From Promethearchaeota archaeon (GTDB lineage Archaea > Asgardarchaeota > Lokiarchaeia > Sigynarchaeales > SOKP01): a DNA stretch of 9,071 nt. Under the pieces are notes generated by a model that was not told where the DNA came from, searched no databases, and saw only the letters and a list, made by a program, of their open reading frames with translations. Each line of letters opens with the position of its first letter. Position 1 is the stretch's first letter. The position numbers and the translations under genes were made by a program. Positions 4,869 to 9,071 of the stretch are shown piece by piece. The stretch covers positions 1-9,071 of the forward strand of contig JAUXAJ010000216.1 in the NCBI GenBank assembly GCA_030620005.1, read 5' to 3'.

Positions 4869-5702
4869 ATGAAAATGATAAATGAAACGGCAATTGTAAC
4901 CGGTTCTACAAGTGGAATTGGAAAGAAAATAGCGGAATTACTTCTGCGGGAAGGTTGCAAGGTAGCTATCTGCTCTAGAAAGGAGGATAATGTAAATAAA
5001 ATGCTTTCCGAATTTAAAGAAAAATTTGGCGATTCACTAATTGGATTTCCCTGTGATGTATCTAATCCAGTGGCTTTTAAAAAGTTTGTAGAAAAAGTCC
5101 TTGATGCCTTCGGGTCTATTCGTATTCTCGTGGCAAACGCAGGTTTAAACTTGACATATGGACCGCTTGAACACATTCCATTAGAAAAAGTTGCCTCGGA
5201 CGCACAAATAGTTATCGGTACAAATCTAATTGGTATTATTCATTCTGTGTCGGCAGTTTTACCGCAGATGGTGAAACAAGGATATGGAAGAATAGTTACG
5301 CTTTCTGGTGGAGGTGCGGATCGTCCAATGCCCCACATGACCCTGTATTCAGCATCCAAGGGTGGAGTACTCGCTTTTTCAAAATGTTTAGCAGAGGAAT
5401 TGAAAGATAGAGTGGATGATATTAAGATAAATATTTTCCAACCGGGCATGATTGCTACAAATTTATATAAAGGGACAAAAAGAGTCGAAGGATGGAAAGA
5501 CGAAGAAACATTCAAGAACGAAACATCCTTAATCTTAGAACATGTTGGGACGGATATAGAAGAGAGTTGCAGTAAAGTCATTCCATATGTGTTACCAACC
5601 TGTAAGAAGAACGGGACGATTTTCAGGGGATTTAAAATCATGACACTCATTAAAGAATTCAGAACCGTCAGCAAACTCCAAAAACAAACGAAAAAAAATT
5701 AA
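4869..5702 (+). CDS. Short-chain dehydrogenase/reductase, probably NADP-linked
   Basis: A 277-residue classical SDR that oxidises or reduces a hydroxyl/carbonyl on an unknown substrate in the cytoplasm. Motifs in order: TGSTSGIG (11-18) for dinucleotide binding; SR at 36-37, with Arg37 after the second strand favouring NADP(H) over NAD(H); CDV (62-64); the NAG motif (90-92); Asn119 of the tetrad; Ser146 in LSGGG; YSASK with Tyr160 and Lys164; and PGM with Thr197. All four active-site residues are present, so it should be active. The GGGADRPMPHM segment after Ser146 is a substrate-loop feature. The tail after 250 is basic (ending KQTKKN). It has its own promoter and is separated from upstream genes by a strong terminator. 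Sugar- or fatty-acyl-reductase-like roles cannot be distinguished. Confidence 0.92.
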   Translation: MKMINETAIVTGSTSGIGKKIAELLLREGCKVAICSRKEDNVNKMLSEFKEKFGDSLIGFPCDVSNPVAFKKFVEKVLDAFGSIRILVANAGLNLTYGPLEHIPLEKVASDAQIVIGTNLIGIIHSVSAVLPQMVKQGYGRIVTLSGGGADRPMPHMTLYSASKGGVLAFSKCLAEELKDRVDDIKINIFQPGMIATNLYKGTKRVEGWKDEETFKNETSLILEHVGTDIEESCSKVIPYVLPTCKKNGTIFRGFKIMTLIKEFRTVSKLQKQTKKN

Positions 5703-5704
5703 AA

Positions 5705-5759
5705 ATCTTCATTTTATTTCTTTTCAGTTAGTTTTTTGAAGATATAAAAAAATAAAAAA
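5705..5759. terminator. Bidirectional terminator between convergent genes
   Basis: ATCTTCA (5705-5711) pairs with TGAAGAT (5737-5743). The loop is T-rich on the + strand, serving the dehydrogenase gene. A-runs at 5746-5752 and 5754-5759 become T-runs on the - strand, serving the UPF0182 gene that ends at 5836. Confidence 0.5.
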
Positions 5760-5835
5760 CATGACAAATAAATCAATGAATCCATGTTAATCAACGCAAG
5801 TTAACTCGTGTTATTGAAGCCTTGTTGTAGGGATG

Positions 5836-8187
5836 TCATTCTTTTAAAACTGTTATTATTTTTTCGTCTGAGACGTAAACAACCTCACCATCGATAATAA
5901 GGCTCCATTTAAAGTGAATGTTAATATCTCCTGCGGTACAATTAACAAATCCGCTCAAAATTTGTCCTTCTCCAGAGAAAAATGTGTCATTTATCAAGGT
6001 GAAATTAACACCGGCAAAACTACCATATACGAACGTAGAATTTGCTACTGGAGAGTATGTAGGCGGTCCTAAAATTGTAAAGTTTACATTCAATGCCTTA
6101 TCAATGTAAAGCGATAAATTTACTTTGACAACATGTCCATTAGCAGTTAGATTTGTGTTATAATTTTCAATTTCTATTCTAAATCTTGCAAGATCGTCCG
6201 GATATATCATGGTTTCTTCCATTTCAAATTGGTATGAAATTGTGTGCGGAATTCCTACAGTTACATTAATCCAATTTGATGTAATAGTTCCATACGCATT
6301 AATTGCTTCCACGATGTAATAATAAGTTCCGTTGGTAAATTCAGAAATTTGATGCGTTAGAGCTGATATTTCTTTTGCTTCGAGCGTGAGACTAGTATTA
6401 ATTTCTGAAATTGCGCTATCATAGCTATAAATTGAATAATTATCAGCATATTCTGATGCCGTCCATGTTAAATTAAAGAGCCCGTCGCTTTCGACAGGTG
6501 TTTCAGCGTTAGAAGACAAAGTAAATGCTCCTGGATGCGGAAATTCTACAGTTACATTAATCCAATCTGATGTAATAGTTCCATATGCATTAGTTGCTTC
6601 CACGATGTAATAATAAGTTCCGTTGGTAAATTCAGAAATTTGATGCGTTAGAGCTGATATTTCTTTTGCTTCGAGCGTGAGACTATTATTAATTTCTGAA
6701 ATTGCGCTATCGTGGCTATAAATTGAATAACTATCAGCATATTCTGATGCCGTCCATGTTAAATTAAAGAGCCCGTTGCTTTCGACAGGTGTTTCAGCGT
6801 TAGAAGACAAAGTAAATGATCCTGGAGAATCTGTCGCAACAATTCCTAAAGCCTCAAATGCTTCTTTGGCATCATCTCCATAACCTACTTCTCTCGTAAA
6901 TGCCTCAACAAAACCTGCTAATTTTAATTGCTGTAAATCGCCCGCAGTACTGTATGTCGGAACATAGTAATATATTGAATCTCCAAATGGGTATAACAAA
7001 GTATTCCCATGTCTGTGATCAGCAATTAAAGAAATTTCTTGAGTGGCGTCTGATTCGTAAGTATCTCTTGCTGTTTTCGGGCCAATTAAATTTTCACTCG
7101 CGGCTCGAGTATGATAGAATATAGCTTCTCCAAAATGCTCCCCGTGTCTAATTACATACATTCCTGCTAATGTTTTTGCTTCTTGACCTTTATATTCGAC
7201 TAAATCAATTCCTACGTATTCAATTCCATCGCCTAAATCCGTTTCAATGTAAAACAAATCTCCATTTTCAGGTCTTTCGTGAAAATCATCTTCTCTTTTC
7301 CAAGTTGTAGAATCTTGAACGTGATAAATATAATTTGCTTCTAGTTGTAATTCAAACAATTCTTCTGGATATCTTAATTGATTTCTTAACCAAGTTGGAG
7401 TAGCTTTCCAGCTATATTTAGATAAATAAATCTTCCAAAGAGGATATGTCGGGTCACTTTTCTTTTTTAGCGTAGGATTTTGGTAGAATTTCATCACTCC
7501 ATCCTTAACATCGATTAGGCAAACACCCAAAAATCTCAAAATGGGAGATTTCGAATATGATCCAATGGTGATACGAGTATATATACTGACAGCGTAATAC
7601 ATCTTTCTGTTTACGATATCAAAAACAATGTACGGATCGTTATCTATCCTTAATTGAGGCAGAAGTATGTTTTCTACTCTAGTTTTTACATTCCGATTGA
7701 TTAAATATGGATGTTTTCCTTCCTGAAATGCGTAAGAATATAACCCTAAATCCATCGTTTTCCAAAACGCTTCAATACCAGTAAGTGTTCCATCAGGGTC
7801 GCCTTCATAAACGTACTTATTATTTTCTATGCCTTTAGACCACTCTGTTCCTAATAATACGTCTGAATCGTAAGCACCTTCCATATCCTCGTCGTAATAT
7901 CCATATTGTTGTGTTAAAAATCTCTCACTCTCGTGTTCACCAAAGTATATGGGATAATTTTCGTCAATACCAAACTTCGAACTAAGATCAACTAATTCTC
8001 CAGTATATGTGTCCATTGCTAAAATTCCCTCCACGTGATCGTATAATTCCGTGCTCGTTTGAACAGCATCTCCCGAAATTTCTAAAAACCTAATAGATTT
8101 TGGCGCAATCCAGTATTCTCTACCATTTATATACACGATATCAGAATCTGCTAAACCTTCATAAGTAGAACCCATTTTTGCTGCCAT
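5836..8187 (-). CDS. UPF0182-family outer domain with two Fn3-like repeats (C-terminal part of a split gene)
   Basis: This 783-residue frame carries the large non-membrane domain of UPF0182 proteins at residues 1-449. Seen in it: IVYINGREYWIAPKSIRF (17-34), YPIYFGE (78-84), YPEELFELQ (273-281) with YHV and a WKRED stretch, the block HFGEAIFYHT then NLIGPKTARD (351-375), and the closing block HGNTLLYPFGDSIYYYVPTY (393-412), which is the strongest family hallmark. Residues 455-551 and 552-646 are two nearly identical Fn3-like beta domains, and 650-783 is a further beta-rich domain. Many N-x-S/T sites (for example N475, N522, N544, N572, N619, N641) fit an outer-surface, glycosylated location. 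UPF0182 function is unknown. The frame lacks a signal peptide or membrane segment because its membrane half is encoded just upstream in the same frame, behind a TAA. ATG 8187 is two codons after that stop. Confidence 0.85.
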   Translation of the reverse strand: MAAKMGSTYEGLADSDIVYINGREYWIAPKSIRFLEISGDAVQTSTELYDHVEGILAMDTYTGELVDLSSKFGIDENYPIYFGEHESERFLTQQYGYYDEDMEGAYDSDVLLGTEWSKGIENNKYVYEGDPDGTLTGIEAFWKTMDLGLYSYAFQEGKHPYLINRNVKTRVENILLPQLRIDNDPYIVFDIVNRKMYYAVSIYTRITIGSYSKSPILRFLGVCLIDVKDGVMKFYQNPTLKKKSDPTYPLWKIYLSKYSWKATPTWLRNQLRYPEELFELQLEANYIYHVQDSTTWKREDDFHERPENGDLFYIETDLGDGIEYVGIDLVEYKGQEAKTLAGMYVIRHGEHFGEAIFYHTRAASENLIGPKTARDTYESDATQEISLIADHRHGNTLLYPFGDSIYYYVPTYSTAGDLQQLKLAGFVEAFTREVGYGDDAKEAFEALGIVATDSPGSFTLSSNAETPVESNGLFNLTWTASEYADSYSIYSHDSAISEINNSLTLEAKEISALTHQISEFTNGTYYYIVEATNAYGTITSDWINVTVEFPHPGAFTLSSNAETPVESDGLFNLTWTASEYADNYSIYSYDSAISEINTSLTLEAKEISALTHQISEFTNGTYYYIVEAINAYGTITSNWINVTVGIPHTISYQFEMEETMIYPDDLARFRIEIENYNTNLTANGHVVKVNLSLYIDKALNVNFTILGPPTYSPVANSTFVYGSFAGVNFTLINDTFFSGEGQILSGFVNCTAGDINIHFKWSLIIDGEVVYVSDEKIITVLKE
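6250..6534 (-). repeat. Fn3-like repeat, second copy
   Basis: Encodes residues 552-646 of the outer-domain protein (PGAFTLSSNAETPVES, FNLTWTASEYADNYS, TNGTYYYIVEA, INVTV). It differs from the first copy at about ten bases by eye, mostly transitions. Only a handful of residues change, such as N471/D568 and H492/Y589. Confidence 0.85.
6535..6825 (-). repeat. Fn3-like repeat, first copy
   Basis: Encodes residues 455-551 (PGSFTLSSNAETPVES, FNLTWTASEYADSYS, TNGTYYYIVEATNAYG, INVTV). The period is 97 residues (291 bases). Short runs of Thr, Ser, Tyr and the W/Y core pattern match a fibronectin-type III-like beta sandwich of the kind seen in many Asgard surface proteins. Confidence 0.85.
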
Positions 8188-8190
8188 GAA

Positions 8191-9066
8191 TTAAACCGCA
8201 AAGTCTTGGTCGTATTGCCTAATTTGCGATATCATGTCGCGATCACGGGTGATGGATGATGTGAGAAATTCTTCTATGGGACGTTCTTCAAACATGTCCA
8301 ACCCAGCACAAATTCGAGTCCATGCCACTTCTCTTTGATCTTTTTTAACCCATTGATTTTCTGTCCATACAGCCGTGTTGTTTAAATTTATCCACGTGCC
8401 CAGGCTAATAAACACGGGCGTTAACACAAGAATTAAAACTGCTATGGCCATTACGCTAATTTTTTTCAGTTCGGGCGTAAACTGGAGATAATTTCCCCTC
8501 ATAATTGTTCTTTTTCCCCTACTAAAAAGAAATACAAGGGCGCCAAAGATTGGAAAACCAATGAACCCAAAAAACACTCCCCATATTTGAATTAACTCAA
8601 CGCCGTTAAGAGCTAAAGTGGGCAGTGAAAAAAATCCCATTCCACAGAACCAACCAATAATAAAAATCAAATTAGATATTATATAATAATCGTTCCTGCG
8701 AATGTAAAAATTATTAATAATGTTAAGAAAATGTCTAAATATGATGATTCCAAAGCTGAAATTAATAATAGGTAAAATTAAACTTGAGTAAACAAAAATA
8801 ACTTCGATATCTATACTATTTGAATTTGATAATACTTTGAAGGCATCTCCCACGGTATTTACGGAAATTTCTATTTCTCCATTCTCAAACATGTAAATTC
8901 CCCAAGTCCACGTTCCATCAGCAGCAAGAACTTGACCTATTAAAAAAAATAGACCAAACCCTATAGTCCACCAAAAAATTAATGCCTTTACCCTAGAAAT
9001 GTTCCTTAATTTTCTAATGCGAGAGTTAATAATTGTCAGTAAAGACTTGGTCGATGGAATGCTCAT
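8191..9066 (-). CDS. UPF0182-family membrane domain (N-terminal part of a split gene)
   Basis: The 291-residue frame has five predicted membrane segments at about 28-48, 88-110, 128-150, 161-182 and 204-224, with a basic N-terminus (RIRKLRNISRVK). After the last segment, residues 230-289 read like the UPF0182 linker: NQWVKKDQREVAWTRICAGL, then EERPIEEFL, then SQIRQYDQD, equivalent to the family's E-PYI-NI-TR-A-LD ... LRNIRLWD block. Bacterial members usually show seven segments, so this archaeal form is shorter, or the real start lies further upstream; only five bases remain before the window end. The stop TAA (8191-8193) is followed by TTC and then ATG in the same frame, so the next gene is the continuation of this protein. 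The membrane anchor would be needed to place that outer domain on the cell surface. Confidence 0.75.
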   Translation of the reverse strand: MSIPSTKSLLTIINSRIRKLRNISRVKALIFWWTIGFGLFFLIGQVLAADGTWTWGIYMFENGEIEISVNTVGDAFKVLSNSNSIDIEVIFVYSSLILPIINFSFGIIIFRHFLNIINNFYIRRNDYYIISNLIFIIGWFCGMGFFSLPTLALNGVELIQIWGVFFGFIGFPIFGALVFLFSRGKRTIMRGNYLQFTPELKKISVMAIAVLILVLTPVFISLGTWINLNNTAVWTENQWVKKDQREVAWTRICAGLDMFEERPIEEFLTSSITRDRDMISQIRQYDQDFAV

Positions 9067-9071
9067 GATAC

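Noticed and set aside
5240..5674. 144-codon antisense frame inside the dehydrogenase gene
   Set aside because: The + strand frame has all SDR motifs; the antisense frame has none and no ribosome site.
2218..5702. A joint lipid or polyester operon of two hydrolases and the dehydrogenase
   Set aside because: The genes are separated by hundreds of bases with separate promoters, a T-tract and a strong hairpin terminator; nothing ties their substrates together.

Overview
The window looks like chromosomal DNA of an archaeon, most plausibly an Asgard archaeon of the Lokiarchaeia type. The DNA is AT-rich. Promoters carry archaeal TATA boxes (TTTATAAA-like) and genes end in long T-tracts. There is a scrap of a Lokiarchaeal-style leucine-rich repeat, a UPF0182 membrane protein carrying Asgard-style Fn3 repeats, and the start of an archaeal VapB-type antitoxin. 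The lineage is inferred from protein flavour only; no database was searched.

Layout. Positions 1-324 hold the 3' end of a threonine synthase gene, broken by an in-frame TGA at 91-93. Positions 325-1123 contain no convincing protein gene but hold three structured elements: a branched fold at 447-564, a long hairpin at 777-850, and a pseudoknot-capable, locally GC-rich segment at 908-1077 ending in a run of 15 T. A stranded leucine-rich-repeat fragment follows at 1124-1231. Then come a small protein with a ribbon-helix-helix-like segment (1257-1724), an overlapping small membrane protein (1700-1978), an Est30-like alpha/beta hydrolase (2218-2997), a start-less ORF remnant (3065-3265), a second, different alpha/beta hydrolase (3584-4486), a truncated VapB-type antitoxin (4516-4623) and a short-chain dehydrogenase/reductase (4869-5702). 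All of these are on the + strand and several have their own promoter, so they are not an obvious operon.

Positions 5836-9066 on the - strand encode a UPF0182-family protein: five predicted membrane segments, a large outer domain, two nearly identical Fn3-like repeats and a final beta-rich domain. The reading frame is cut by one in-frame TAA at 8191-8193; both halves lie in the same frame and together match the family layout.

How it fits together. The intact genes are an assortment (two serine hydrolases, one oxidoreductase, one envelope protein) with no clear shared pathway. The striking theme is decay or recoding: two larger genes with single in-frame stops (TGA and TAA), plus three short gene fragments. 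The most original signals are the candidate structured RNAs between 447 and 1077 and the split UPF0182-Fn3 protein. I did not find a clear multi-gene defence or biosynthetic system.
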